64,000 bases of DNA from JBBEAM01 sp040882845 (GTDB lineage Bacteria > Pseudomonadota > Alphaproteobacteria > Kiloniellales > DSM-21159). Below the pieces are notes generated by a model, which searched no databases, was not told the origin of the DNA, and saw only the letters and a list, made by a program, of their open reading frames with translations. Positions 9,848-18,884 of this stretch are shown here, one piece after another. Position numbers and translations under genes: made by a program. The stretch covers positions 248,001 through 312,000 of the forward strand of contig JBBEAM010000013.1 in the NCBI GenBank assembly GCA_040882845.1. Direction: 5' to 3'. Each line of letters begins with the position of its first letter. Position 1 is the first letter of the stretch.

Positions 9848-10561
9848 ATGTCCCTCCACCCCGATAGCGGCGGCGCGCCCGCGCGCAGCCGCCGACTTCC
9901 CGGCGGCGGCGGACCGCGGCCGCAGCGGCTGAAGGTGCCGCGCGCCATCTGGGCGCTGCTCGCGGTCATGCTCGGGCTGCACCTGCTGCGGCTCAGCCTG
10001 CCGGAAGAGACGGCCTTCGAGATCGTCTACGCCCTGGCGCTGATCATCTTCGAGTCCGGCCGCCCCCTCGACCCGGAGCGGTTCTACACCCTGGTCACCC
10101 ATGCCTTCCTGCACGGCAACTGGCTGCACATCTTCTTCAACGGGCTGTGGCTGCTGATCCTCGGCAGCCGTCTGCACCTGAACCTGGGCGAGACACGCTT
10201 TCTGATCTTCTTCGCGCTGACAGCCGCGGGCGGCGGGGCTGCGCAGATCCTGCTAGACTGGGGGCAGGTCGCGATCCTGATCGGTGCCTCCGGCGTGGTC
10301 TTCGGCCTGCTCGGCGCCGGGGCCTATCTCTGGGTGCTGCAGCCCGGCGACCGGGGCGTGGAGCGGATCAGGAAACTCGCCTGGTACTGCGTCGTCATGA
10401 TGCTGCTCAACGTCGGCTACGCCGTGGTCGGCGGCTTCGGCAACGTAGAGAAGATCGCCTGGGAGGCCCATGCCGGCGGTTTCTTCACCGGCCTGGCGAT
10501 CTTTCCCTTGCTGCGCCGCCGGCAGCCAGTCCACCTCGTGGAGCCCGACGATGACGCCTGA
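9848..10561 (+). CDS. Rhomboid family intramembrane serine protease
   Basis: A 237-residue multi-pass membrane protein with all rhomboid catalytic marks. HGNWLHIFFN holds the oxyanion-region His94/Asn98, catalytic Ser148 lies in the GASG motif (146-149), and the partner His208 is in EAHAGGFFTG. About six membrane segments are visible. Rhomboids cut substrates inside the membrane; the substrate is unknown. The start at MSLHPDS is preferred, although the frame is open 13 codons upstream. It overlaps yciB by 11 bases, so the two are probably one transcript. Confidence 0.92.
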   Translation: MSLHPDSGGAPARSRRLPGGGGPRPQRLKVPRAIWALLAVMLGLHLLRLSLPEETAFEIVYALALIIFESGRPLDPERFYTLVTHAFLHGNWLHIFFNGLWLLILGSRLHLNLGETRFLIFFALTAAGGGAAQILLDWGQVAILIGASGVVFGLLGAGAYLWVLQPGDRGVERIRKLAWYCVVMMLLNVGYAVVGGFGNVEKIAWEAHAGGFFTGLAIFPLLRRRQPVHLVEPDDDA

Positions 10562-11132
10562 AGACGCCAAGCAAGCGCCCTGGGTCCGCATCGGTGCCGA
10601 TTACGGCCCGCTGCTGATCTTCTTCGGGGTCTACTTCGCCAGCGATATCCTGACCGCGACGGCGGCGCTGGTCGCCGCAAGCCTGGTGGCCCTGGCGGTC
10701 TCCTGGTTCGCCGCCAAGCGGGTGCCCTGGCTGCCGCTGCTCGCCGCCGTGATCCTGTCGATCTTCGGCGGCCTGACCCTGGTGTTCGAGGACGATCTCT
10801 TCATCAAGATCAAGCCGACCATCGTGCAATTGCTTTTCGCGGCGGCGCTGCTCGGCGGCCTGGCGATCGGCAAGGTCTGGCTGAAGCTGATCATGGGCAG
10901 GGCGGTCACTCTGCCGGATCGGGCCTGGCGCACCCTGACCATCCGCTTCGCCGTCTTCTTCGTCGTCATGGCGGCGGCCAACGAGGTGGTCTGGCGCGGC
11001 TTCTCGACGGATTTCTGGGTGACCTTCGACACCTTCGGCCAGATGGGCATCACCCTGGCCTTCGTCGCCAGCCAGTTCCCCTTCATCGCCCGCAACCATA
11101 TCGAGGACGAGGAGAACGCGCCGGATCAGTAA
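10551..11132 (+). CDS. yciB: YciB/IspZ-type inner membrane protein (septation protein A family)
   Basis: 193 residues with five or so membrane spans. Family segments include PLLIFFGVYF near residue 20, the tail FVASQFPFIARNHI, and NEVVWRGFSTDFWV in the fifth hydrophobic region. YciB proteins contribute to envelope integrity and division in gammaproteobacteria; the biochemical activity is unknown. The ATG is 11 bases inside the end of the rhomboid gene in another frame, which indicates coupling. Its 3' end overlaps the convergent small membrane gene by 7 bases. Confidence 0.93.
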   Translation: MTPEDAKQAPWVRIGADYGPLLIFFGVYFASDILTATAALVAASLVALAVSWFAAKRVPWLPLLAAVILSIFGGLTLVFEDDLFIKIKPTIVQLLFAAALLGGLAIGKVWLKLIMGRAVTLPDRAWRTLTIRFAVFFVVMAAANEVVWRGFSTDFWVTFDTFGQMGITLAFVASQFPFIARNHIEDEENAPDQ

Positions 11133-11335
11133 TCTTCCCGGCTATCTCTCTTGCGGGCCCGGTCCTTGGCCAGCAGAGGGATCAGAAAGAGTACGCAGGC
11201 GAGCAGGAACAGCAGGCTGGCGATCACCCCGAGGACATCCCCGGCCAGCGCCGTGGTGGCGATGAAGAAGAAGGCGCAGACGACGAAGACGATCCAGCCC
11301 CAGAGGTGGAACCTGTGTTCGCTGCGTTCGTCCAT
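11126..11335 (-). CDS. Small two-span membrane protein, unknown function
   Basis: 69 residues: a charged N-terminus (MDERSEHRFHLW), two hydrophobic spans (GWIVFVVCAFFFIATTALAG, then VLGVIASLLFLLACVLFLIPLL) and a basic tail KDRARKRDSRED. The ribosome-binding site AGGGAG lies 8 bases before the ATG. The longer frames over this place do not preserve this hydrophobic pattern. I do not recognise the family. Its stop overlaps the yciB stop from the other strand. Confidence 0.7.
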   Translation of the reverse strand: MDERSEHRFHLWGWIVFVVCAFFFIATTALAGDVLGVIASLLFLLACVLFLIPLLAKDRARKRDSREDY

Positions 11336-11367
11336 GTGAGCGACTCCCTGAGGGTATTGCGGCGAAA

Positions 11368-12000
11368 CTAACTGCGCAGGTCCGCGGCCTGCAGCGCCCG
11401 GGCGACGAAATCCAGCCTGTCCTGGCCGAAATAGATCTCCCCGTCGACGGCATAGCTCGGCGCGCCGATGATGCCGCGGCGGACTGCTTCCTGACTGTTG
11501 TTCTGGATTTCCGCCTGGGCGGCCTCCGCCAGCGCCGTCTCCAGCAGTCGGTCCGCCTCTGCCGCCAGCCCGGCGTTGGCGCAGAGCTCCCGCAGCACCT
11601 CGGGGTCGGCGATGTCGCGGTCGTCGCGCCACAGCGCCGCCAGAATCTCGAAGGCCAGCCGGTCGAGCCGGTCCTGGCCGAGCCCTGGCTCGTACTGGGC
11701 CGCGACCACCAGCCCGCTGGGCAGTTCCAGCGGTCCGACATGGTGCTTGGGATCCTGGCGCTGGATCGGGATCTCGCGAAAATCGGCCCAGCGCTGCAGG
11801 TCGTCCCAGGCCTGGGCAAGGCGTGCCGGGTGGCGCCGGTCGAAGGGAAGACCGCCGGTGCCGGGGACGACGATGGCAAGCAGCATCGGCCGATGGATCA
11901 GCCGCCTGCCATGCTTGCGGGCCAAGCCGACGATCTCTGCGTGGCCGAGATAGGCGAAGGAGGAGCGGGTGGAGTAGAAGTACTCGATCTCGCCGGGCAA
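11368..12000 (-). CDS. GST-kappa/2-hydroxychromene-2-carboxylate isomerase-like thioredoxin-fold protein (TTG start)
   Basis: 210 residues. The N-terminus IEYFYSTRSSFAYLGH matches the DsbA-like/HCCA isomerase fold, in which Ser replaces the CXXC of thiol oxidoreductases; no CXXC is present. The C-terminal GIIGAPSYAVDGEIYFGQDRLD is the conserved cis-Pro and substrate-loop region. Likely a glutathione-dependent isomerase or transferase of aromatic compounds, with substrate unknown. The start is a TTG at 12000 with GGGAGG seven bases upstream. No ATG exists until deep inside the cold-shock gene, and a terminator hairpin separates the two, so the TTG is strongly favoured. Confidence 0.85.
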   Translation of the reverse strand: MPGEIEYFYSTRSSFAYLGHAEIVGLARKHGRRLIHRPMLLAIVVPGTGGLPFDRRHPARLAQAWDDLQRWADFREIPIQRQDPKHHVGPLELPSGLVVAAQYEPGLGQDRLDRLAFEILAALWRDDRDIADPEVLRELCANAGLAAEADRLLETALAEAAQAEIQNNSQEAVRRGIIGAPSYAVDGEIYFGQDRLDFVARALQAADLRS

Positions 12001-12019
12001 GACAGCCTCCCGAAACTTA

Positions 12020-12043
12020 GAAGGGGGCCGCGGGGCCCCCTTC
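12020..12043 (-). terminator. Hairpin terminator downstream of the cold-shock gene
   Basis: A perfect 10-bp GC-rich stem (12020-12029 with 12034-12043) closes a GCGG loop, lying just past the csp stop on the minus strand. Only a weak T stretch (TAAGTTT) follows. It also separates csp from the TTG-started isomerase gene. Confidence 0.65.
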
Positions 12044-12079
12044 GCCGTGGGTCCTGCGACCCGTAAGTCCGTGACCTCC

Positions 12080-12289
12080 TCAGTCGAGCGCGACCAGGTT
12101 GTCTGCCGCGACCTTGCCGTCGCGGCCCGGGACCAGCTCGTACTCCACCTTCTGACCCTCGCGCAGACCGGCAAGGCCGGCACGCTCGACGGCTGAGATG
12201 TGCACGAAGGCGTCGGTTCCACCCTCGTCGGGCTGGATGAAACCGTAACCCTTGGTCGGGTTGAACCACTTAACGGTACCAGTAGCCAT
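12080..12289 (-). CDS. Cold-shock domain protein (CspA family)
   Basis: 69 residues that start MATGTVKWFNPTKGYGFIQPD. RNP1-like KGYGFIQ and RNP2-like DAFVHISAVE are both present, so it binds single-stranded nucleic acid as an RNA chaperone. Start at 12289 chosen for AAAGGAGTAGCC upstream, a strong Shine-Dalgarno. A second ATG at 12304 would add five residues. The 177 bases upstream to polA hold no gene and may be a leader, as in other csp genes, but no specific element was recognised. A terminator follows. Confidence 0.95.
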   Translation of the reverse strand: MATGTVKWFNPTKGYGFIQPDEGGTDAFVHISAVERAGLAGLREGQKVEYELVPGRDGKVAADNLVALD

Positions 12290-12466
12290 GGCTACTCCTT
12301 TCACACGTGTTCAGTCGCCGCGCGGCACGCGGCCAGGGCGGTCACAGCTTGGGAGTAACTCGGCTAGGCGCGGGGCAACTAACTGGGTACGCCAAGACAA
12401 CGTGAACCAGGGAGAAAGCGTAAAAGCGCCCGCGGGAAACATCAAGAGACTCTGCGACGCTTTGTC

Positions 12467-15268
12467 TCAGTGGCTTTCGGCCCAGGAATCGCCGAATCCG
12501 GCCTCGGCGATGAGGGGGACGGAGAGCGCGGCGGCGGGGTTGGGGGCGTCTTCCATCACTGCCTTGACCACGGCGATGGTCTCCTCGACCTCGCTCTCCG
12601 GCGCCTCGAAGATCAGCTCGTCGTGGACCTGCAGCAGCATGCGGCCCGATAGTTTCGCCTTCTCCAGCGCCGGCGGCACGCGGACCATGGCGCGCTTGAT
12701 GATGTCGGCGGCGGTGCCCTGCAGCGGTGCGTTGATCGCCGCGCGTTCGCCGAAGTTGCGCCGCGCCGGGTTCTTCTCCTTGATCGCCGGGATGTGGATG
12801 CGCCGGCCGAACAGCGAGGCGACGTAGCCCTTCTCCCGCGCCATCGCCTTCATCGCGTCCATGTAGACGCGGATCTCGGGGTAGCGCGCGAAATAGGCCT
12901 CGATATAGGCCTTGGCCTCGCCCTGACCGATGCCGAGATTCTGCGCCAGGCCATAGGCCGACATGCCGTAGAGGATGCCGAAGTTGATCGCCTTGGCGCG
13001 CCGCCGGGTCTCGGAATCCATCTTGTCCAGCGGTACGTCGAAGACCTGGCTGGCGGTGGCGGCGTGAATGTCCTGGCCCTCGGCGAAGGCCTGCTTCAGC
13101 AGCTTGACGTCGGCGACATGGGCGGCCAGGCGCAGCTCGATCTGGCTGTAGTCGATGGAGATCAGCTTCTTGCCGCTGCCGGCGACGAAGGCGGTGCGGA
13201 TCTTGCGCCCCTCCTCGGTGCGGATCGGGATGTTCTGCAGGTTGGGGTCGTTGGACGACAGCCGTCCGGTCGAGGCCACGGCCTGGGAGTAGGAGGTGTG
13301 AACCCGTCCGGTTTCGGGATCGATCTGGTTCTGCAGGGCATCGGTGTAGGTCGACTTGAGTTTCGACAGCTGGCGCCAGTGCAGCACCTTGACCGGCAGG
13401 TCGTGACCCTGGGCGGCGAAGGCCTCCAGCACGTCGGCGCCGGTGCCGAAGGAACCGGACTTGCCCTTGCGCCCGCCCTCCAGGCCCATTTCGCCGAACA
13501 GGATCTCGCCGAGCTGCTTGGGGCTGCCGATGGTGAATTCGCGCCCGGCCAGCTTGTAGATCTCGATCTCGACCTCGGCGATGCGCTGGGCGAAGTCGTT
13601 GGACATCCGGCGCAGGATTGCCGGATCGACCTCGATCCCCGCGCGCTCCATCTCGAACAGCACCGGCACGAGAGGCCGCTCCAGAGTCTCGTAGACCGTG
13701 GTCAGGCGCGCCGGGACCAGCTGAGGCTTGAGCGCCTGCCAGAGGCGCAGGGTGACGTCGGCGTCCTCGGCGGCGTAGTCCAGCGCCGCGTCGAGCGCCA
13801 CCTTGTCGAAGGTCACCTGGTTCTTGCCCTTGCCGGCGACCTCGGTGAACTTGATGGTCTGGCGGCCGAGATGCAGCTCAGACAGCTCGTCCATGCCGTG
13901 GCCGTGCAGACCGCCTTCCAGCACGTAGGACAGCAGCATGGTGTCGTCGATCGGCGTCACCGTGACGCCGTGGCGCGCCAGCACCAGCAGGTCGTACTTC
14001 AGGTTCTGCCCGACCTTCAGCACGCCGGGGTCGGCGAGCAGCGGCTTGAGCAGCTCCAGCGCCTTTTTCAGGGGGATCTGTTTCGGCGCCTCGGGCTTGC
14101 CCCTGCCCTCGAAGTCGAGCCCGCCCTCGGCATCGCCGCCGCCGGCTTCCGGGGCGACATGGCCGAGCGGGATGTAGCAGGCCTTGCCGGGCGCCGTGGC
14201 GAGCGAGACGCCGACCAGCTCGGCGCGCAGGGCGTCGAGGGAAGTGGTCTCGGTATCCACGGCGACCACCCCCGCCTCCATGGCGGCGGCGATCCAGGCG
14301 GCCAGCGCCGTCTCGTCCTGCACCAGCTCGTAGGCGTCGGCGGCCTCCTCCGGCGCGGGCCCGCCCTTGCCTTCCTCCTTCTCGTCGGGAATCACGTCGC
14401 CGAGCTTGTCGGCGAGGCGGGTGAGGATGGAGCGGAACTCATAGGTCTGCAGGAAGTCGCGCAGCGCCTCGGGCTCCGGTTCCCTGAGGCCGAATTCGCT
14501 CAGCTGTTCGACGATGGGGACGTCCTGCTTGAGGGTGACGAGCTGGCGGGAGAGGCGCGCCATCTCCGCGAACTCGATCAGCTTCTCGCGGCGTTTGGGC
14601 TGCTTGATCTCCCCGGCGCGGGCGAGCAGCTCGTCCAGACTGCCGTACTCCTCGATCAGCTGCGCCGCGGTCTTGACGCCGATGCCGGGCACCCCGGGGA
14701 CGTTGTCGGTGGAATCGCCGGCCAGGGCCTGGACGTCGATCACCTTGTCGGGGGAGACGCCGAACTTCTCGCGCACCTCCTCGGGGCCGATCTGGCGCTC
14801 CTTCATCGGGTCGAGCATGGCGATGCCCTCGCCGACCAGCTGCATCAGATCCTTGTCGGAGGAGACCACGGTGACCTCGATGCCCTGCTCTTTGGCGAGC
14901 CGCGCATAGGTCGCGATCAGGTCGTCGGCCTCGTAGCCCTCCAGTTCGATGCAGGGCAGGTTGAAGGCCTTGGTCGCCTCGCGGATCATCTTGAACTGCG
15001 GGATCAGGTCCTCGGGCGGCGCGTCCCGGTTGGCCTTGTACTGGTCGTAGATCTCGTTGCGGAAGGAGCTGCCGCTGGCGTCGAAGATCACCGCCAGGCC
15101 GTCGGCCTCGCTCTCGCGCAGCAGCTTGATCAGCATGTTGGTGAAGCCGAAGGTGGCGTTGGTCGGGATTCCGGCGGAGGTGCTGCGCGGCGGAATCGCG
15201 TAGTAGGCCCGGAAGATGTAGCCGGAGCCGTCGATCAGATAGAGGTGTTTGTAGGAGGGGGCGCCCAT
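12467..15268 (-). CDS. polA: DNA polymerase I
   Basis: 933 residues with all three domains. N-terminal 5'-3' exonuclease (about 1-290) with EGYEADDLIATYA and SSDKDLMQLV. The 3'-5' proofreading domain carries DTETTS beginning at residue 338, so the first metal ligand is kept. The polymerase domain has motif A DYSQIELRLAAH, the O-helix RRRAKAINFGILYGMS and motif C VHDELIFE. It fills repair and Okazaki gaps. The ATG at 15268 (MGAPSYKHLYLIDG) is preferred; an in-frame TTG nine bases upstream also exists. It stands as an individual minus-strand gene. Confidence 0.97.
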   Translation of the reverse strand: MGAPSYKHLYLIDGSGYIFRAYYAIPPRSTSAGIPTNATFGFTNMLIKLLRESEADGLAVIFDASGSSFRNEIYDQYKANRDAPPEDLIPQFKMIREATKAFNLPCIELEGYEADDLIATYARLAKEQGIEVTVVSSDKDLMQLVGEGIAMLDPMKERQIGPEEVREKFGVSPDKVIDVQALAGDSTDNVPGVPGIGVKTAAQLIEEYGSLDELLARAGEIKQPKRREKLIEFAEMARLSRQLVTLKQDVPIVEQLSEFGLREPEPEALRDFLQTYEFRSILTRLADKLGDVIPDEKEEGKGGPAPEEAADAYELVQDETALAAWIAAAMEAGVVAVDTETTSLDALRAELVGVSLATAPGKACYIPLGHVAPEAGGGDAEGGLDFEGRGKPEAPKQIPLKKALELLKPLLADPGVLKVGQNLKYDLLVLARHGVTVTPIDDTMLLSYVLEGGLHGHGMDELSELHLGRQTIKFTEVAGKGKNQVTFDKVALDAALDYAAEDADVTLRLWQALKPQLVPARLTTVYETLERPLVPVLFEMERAGIEVDPAILRRMSNDFAQRIAEVEIEIYKLAGREFTIGSPKQLGEILFGEMGLEGGRKGKSGSFGTGADVLEAFAAQGHDLPVKVLHWRQLSKLKSTYTDALQNQIDPETGRVHTSYSQAVASTGRLSSNDPNLQNIPIRTEEGRKIRTAFVAGSGKKLISIDYSQIELRLAAHVADVKLLKQAFAEGQDIHAATASQVFDVPLDKMDSETRRRAKAINFGILYGMSAYGLAQNLGIGQGEAKAYIEAYFARYPEIRVYMDAMKAMAREKGYVASLFGRRIHIPAIKEKNPARRNFGERAAINAPLQGTAADIIKRAMVRVPPALEKAKLSGRMLLQVHDELIFEAPESEVEETIAVVKAVMEDAPNPAAALSVPLIAEAGFGDSWAESH

Positions 15269-15398
15269 GGCGCTCAAGATGCCCGAGCCGCCGGGGCAGG
15301 TCTAGAGCCTGATCGGATCGCACGGCAGCAGTGTGATCCGTGAATCAGTCTCTAAGAGATTGAACTAGTTTTTAAGCTCCCGGCTTTTCGGGCTGTGC

Positions 15399-15584
15399 TC
15401 AGTGGCTGCCCGCGGCCGGCTTCCCGGCGTTCTCGTCGAGCACGAAGCGGCGGCCGCAGTAGGGGCAGTCGATCGAGGCGTGGCCCTCCATGTTCAGCCA
15501 GACCCGGGGATGGCCGAGCGCCGGATTGCCGCCGTCGCAGGCCACGACCTCGCTGTCCACGTTTACGATTTCCGCCGGCTCCAT
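15399..15584 (-). CDS. Short zf-CHCC zinc-finger protein
   Basis: 61 residues with the metal-ligand pattern Cys16 (ACDGG), His24 (LGHPRVWL) and Cys40/Cys43 (CPYCGRRFVL). This is the zf-CHCC domain, related to the mitochondrial complex I accessory subunit NDUFS6 and widespread as a small free protein in alphaproteobacteria. Its function in bacteria is unclear; a link to complex I assembly is only inference. It is minus-strand, divergent from the oxygenase gene and 130 bases upstream of polA in the same direction. Confidence 0.85.
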   Translation of the reverse strand: MEPAEIVNVDSEVVACDGGNPALGHPRVWLNMEGHASIDCPYCGRRFVLDENAGKPAAGSH

Positions 15585-15763
15585 GTTGCTTGCCCCTCTC
15601 GGTTCCGTCTTCCGCGCCGTTATATAGGCTGACCGCGGCTCCTGTCATCCCGCGAAGCGCCGAGGGGAAGATCTTGCCAGTTCCGCGCAGGACCGGCATT
15701 TTAAGGCAACCAACTGGCACTTGGTCGTTTCTCAGGGCCCTCGACCCTTCGATGGAGACGATC

Positions 15764-16723
15764 ATGCTGCCGATCTTCGATCTTCGCCGGTTTTCCACGG
15801 GGCAAGGGGCCGCGCGCCGGGCCTTCGCCGCGGAGCTGGCCCGTGCCTGCGAGGAGGTGGGCTTTTTCTACCTCGCCGGCCACGGCGTCGCTCCGGAGAC
15901 GCTGGGCGCTGTCCGCGGCGCGGCCGAAGCCTTCTTCGCCCTGCCGCGCGCCGAGAAGCTGCGCGTCGAGCGCCCGCGCGGCCGCTACCGGGGGTACATC
16001 CCGCCCTCGCGTTTCACCGAGACCGCCGCCGGCCGGCCGCCGGTCACCTACGAGGCCTTCCTGGCCGGCGAGGAGGTGGGCCCCGAGGATCCGGCCGTTG
16101 CCGCCAGCGGCGGTCTGCTGATGCCGAATATCTGGCCGGAAGCGCCGGAAGGCTTTCCGGCGGCCGTCTGCGCCTACAGGGACGCACTCCGCCAGGTCGC
16201 CGAGGAACTGCTGCGCGCTTTCGGCCTTGCGCTCTGCAGCGAGGAGGATCGCCTGCTGCATCACTTCAACAAGCCGCTCAGCAACCTGTCGCTGCTCCAC
16301 TACCTGCCGCGTCCGCAGAGCGACGTCAGCGCGTCCGACGACGCCCGGGCCCATTACGATACCAACGCGTTGACCGTGCTGCTGCCGGGTGAGACCGGCG
16401 GGCTGGAGGCGCTGTCGCGCGACGGGGCCTGGATGGAGGTGCCGCCGCGCGAGGAAAGCTTCGTCGTCAATCTCGGCAACATGCTGGCCTGCTGGTCCGG
16501 CGGCCGCTTCAAGTCGACCCTGCACCGGGTGCAGCCGCCGCTCGGCGTCGAGCGTTACTCTCTCGGCTACTTCGCTGTGCCGGACTACGAGACCCAGGTG
16601 ACGCCGCTGAGTCCGCCCCAGGAGGATTCAGACTGCACGCCGATCCATGCCGGGAAGGACCTGGCCGCTTTCGTCGCCTCCTGCGACGCCATGGTTCCGG
16701 CCGGGGAAGCGTCCCCCGCCTAG
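15764..16723 (+). CDS. 2-oxoglutarate/Fe(II) oxygenase, isopenicillin N synthase-like family
   Basis: 319 residues. N-terminal LPIFDLRRF and GFFYLAGHGV are the DIOX_N region. The iron ligands are His197 and Asp199 (HYDT) and distal His254 (TLHRV). The 2OG-binding arginine-x-serine is Arg264/Ser266 (RYSLGYF). All catalytic residues of the 2OG oxygenase type are therefore kept. Substrate unknown; such genes hydroxylate amino acids, plant hormones or secondary metabolites. The start at 15764 has GGAG at 8 bases; an ATG at 15752 is possible. Confidence 0.88.
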   Translation: MLPIFDLRRFSTGQGAARRAFAAELARACEEVGFFYLAGHGVAPETLGAVRGAAEAFFALPRAEKLRVERPRGRYRGYIPPSRFTETAAGRPPVTYEAFLAGEEVGPEDPAVAASGGLLMPNIWPEAPEGFPAAVCAYRDALRQVAEELLRAFGLALCSEEDRLLHHFNKPLSNLSLLHYLPRPQSDVSASDDARAHYDTNALTVLLPGETGGLEALSRDGAWMEVPPREESFVVNLGNMLACWSGGRFKSTLHRVQPPLGVERYSLGYFAVPDYETQVTPLSPPQEDSDCTPIHAGKDLAAFVASCDAMVPAGEASPA

Positions 16724-16800
16724 CCCGCGCTTGCCCGGCTCGACAGGCCTGCCCATCTGATCTATCTCTAGCCACCCCCGCAGACAGCCTACGAAGATCT

Positions 16801-17793
16801 ATGACCCAGAGCCTCGCCAACGAGTCCGCCCGCTCCCTCGCCCCGCTGCCCGACAACGCCGTCGCGCTCAAGGGGCTGGGCAAGACCTACAAGAGTTCGG
16901 GCAAGACCGGCGCCAAGGTGGCACTGAGCGGCATCGACTTGGAGATCCCCCGCGGCTGCCTGTTCGGCCTGCTCGGGCCCAACGGCGCCGGCAAGTCGAC
17001 CCTGATCAACATCCTCGCCGGCCTGGTCAACAAGACCGAGGGCAAGGCCGAGATCTGGGGCTACGACATCGACACCCACGCGCGGCAATCGCGCTCCGCC
17101 ATCGGCGTGGTGCCGCAGGAACTGAACATCGACCCCTTCTTCACCCCGCACGAGCTGCTGGAGCTGCAGGCCGGGCTCTACGGCGTGCCGCCGAAGGAGC
17201 GGATCACCGACGAGATCCTCGCCATTCTCGGGCTGAGCGATAAGGCCAAGGCCTATACCCGCACCCTCTCCGGCGGCATGCGGCGGCGGCTGATGGTCGC
17301 CAAGGCGATGGTCCACAGCCCGCCGGTGCTGGTGCTCGACGAGCCGACCGCCGGCGTCGATATCGAGCTGCGCCAGCAGCTCTGGGAGCGGGTGCGCCAG
17401 CTCAACCGCGGCGGCACCACGGTGCTGCTGACGACCCACTATCTGGAGGAAGCCGAGGAGCTTTGCGATCAGATCGCGATCATCAACCACGGCAGCGTGA
17501 TCGCCTGCGACACCACGCCGAACCTGCTGCGCCGGCTCGACAGCAAGTGGCTGACAATCCTGCTCGACAAGCCCCTGGACGCGGTGCCCGCCGAACTCTC
17601 GGCCTTCGAGCCGGAGCTCGCCGATTCCCGGCGCCTGATCTTCCGCTACAAGGCCAGCGATGCGCCGGTCACGGCGATCCTCGCCGCCGTGCAGCGGGCC
17701 GGACTCGGCATCCTCGACGTCTCCACCGAGGAGGCGGACCTCGAGGACATCTTCCTGCAGCTCACCCGGGGCGCCCACAGCGACGAGCGCTGA
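16801..17793 (+). CDS. ABC transporter ATP-binding protein (YadG/DRA-like), without adjacent permease
   Basis: 330 residues: Walker A GPNGAGKS at 59-66, Q-loop VVPQELN, signature LSGGM at 156-160, Walker B VLVLDEPTAGVD and H-loop TTHYLEEAEE. The C-terminal 80 residues are a DrrA-like extension ending EEADLEDIFLQLTRG. This subfamily normally pairs with a YadH-type permease encoded next to it, but the next gene is a lipoprotein hydrolase eight bases downstream. The permease must lie elsewhere or be missing. What it exports is unknown. Confidence 0.92.
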   Translation: MTQSLANESARSLAPLPDNAVALKGLGKTYKSSGKTGAKVALSGIDLEIPRGCLFGLLGPNGAGKSTLINILAGLVNKTEGKAEIWGYDIDTHARQSRSAIGVVPQELNIDPFFTPHELLELQAGLYGVPPKERITDEILAILGLSDKAKAYTRTLSGGMRRRLMVAKAMVHSPPVLVLDEPTAGVDIELRQQLWERVRQLNRGGTTVLLTTHYLEEAEELCDQIAIINHGSVIACDTTPNLLRRLDSKWLTILLDKPLDAVPAELSAFEPELADSRRLIFRYKASDAPVTAILAAVQRAGLGILDVSTEEADLEDIFLQLTRGAHSDER

Positions 17794-17800
17794 GCCGGCG

Positions 17801-18808
17801 ATGCGTGCTCCCCGGCTCGTCCTGCTCTGGCTCGGACTGACGCTGCTGCTGGCCGGCTGCGCCGCCAAGCTGGCGCCTCCGGGACCGGGCCCCGCCGAGC
17901 CCCGGCTCACCGAACTCTCCTTCGTCGCCGAGGATGGCCTGCGCCTGCCCTACCGCGCCTGGCTGCCCGAGAAGGCGCCCGCTGCGGTGATCCTGGCGCT
18001 GCACGGCTTCAACGACTACTCCAAGGCCTTCGAGGGGCCGGGCGAAGCCTGGGCCGAGCTTGGCATCGCCACCTATGCTTACGATCAGCGCGGCTTCGGC
18101 GCCGGTCCCAACCCCGGGCTCTGGCCGGGCAGCGCGGCCTTGCAGGGCGACCTGAGGATCTTCCTGGCGCTGCTGCGCGCCCGCCATCCCGGAACGCCGG
18201 TTTATCTGCTCGGCGAGTCCATGGGCGGGGCGGTGGCCGCCGCCGCCCTCGCAGCACCGAACCCGCCGCAGGTTGCGGGCACGATCCTCTCCGCTCCGGC
18301 GGTCTGGGGCCGCGACGCCCAGCCCTGGTATCAGCGCGCGGCGCTGTGGGTCGCGGTGCGGCTGTTCCCCGGCTGGACACCGAGCGGCGCCGATCTGGAG
18401 ATTCAGGCTTCGGACAACATCGAGATGCTGATCGCGCTCGGCCGCAACCCGCTGGTGATCAAGCAGACGCGGATCGACACCGTCGCCGGACTGGTCGACC
18501 TGATGGATGAGGGCCTAGCCGCCGCGCCGCGTATCGATCAGAGGCTGCTGGTGCTCTACGGCGCCGAGGACCAGCTGATCCCCTGGCTGCCGACGCGGCG
18601 TTTCTGGCAGGCGCTGCCCGACGCGGCCGCCGGCCGCCAGGACTTCGCCTACTACGACAAGGGCTGGCACATGCTGCTGCGCGACCTGCAGGCGCAGACG
18701 GTGATCGCCGACGTGGCGAGCTGGATTCTGACGCCGGACGCGCCTTTGCCCTCCGGCGCACTGGCCGCCGGGAAGGTCAAGCTGGAGGCGGCGGAGGAGG
18801 ACGACTAG
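17801..18808 (+). CDS. Lipoprotein alpha/beta-hydrolase, monoacylglycerol-lipase-like
   Basis: 335 residues. The N-terminus APRLVLLWLGLTLLLAGC is a lipoprotein signal with lipobox LAGC, so it is anchored in the envelope. The hydrolase fold has LALHGFNDYS, the nucleophile elbow GESMGG, acid YGAEDQLIP and histidine KGWHMLLRD, the order of a monoglyceride lipase/lysophospholipase-like triad. It begins just after the ABC ATPase stop (TGAGCCGGCGATG), so they are probably co-transcribed. Lipid substrate is an inference. The acidic tail KLEAAEEDD is unusual. Confidence 0.88.
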   Translation: MRAPRLVLLWLGLTLLLAGCAAKLAPPGPGPAEPRLTELSFVAEDGLRLPYRAWLPEKAPAAVILALHGFNDYSKAFEGPGEAWAELGIATYAYDQRGFGAGPNPGLWPGSAALQGDLRIFLALLRARHPGTPVYLLGESMGGAVAAAALAAPNPPQVAGTILSAPAVWGRDAQPWYQRAALWVAVRLFPGWTPSGADLEIQASDNIEMLIALGRNPLVIKQTRIDTVAGLVDLMDEGLAAAPRIDQRLLVLYGAEDQLIPWLPTRRFWQALPDAAAGRQDFAYYDKGWHMLLRDLQAQTVIADVASWILTPDAPLPSGALAAGKVKLEAAEEDD

Positions 18809-18884
18809 ACTGCAAAGCGTCTTGTTCCGGGGGGCGCGCTTGCAGTATGGTCCGCGCGCTTCGCCGCGACGGCGCAGGCCATGT

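Noticed and set aside
12794..15343. Plus-strand 849-codon frame opposite polA
   Set aside because: Motif-rich DNA polymerase I on the other strand explains it; the frame is stop-poor because of high GC.
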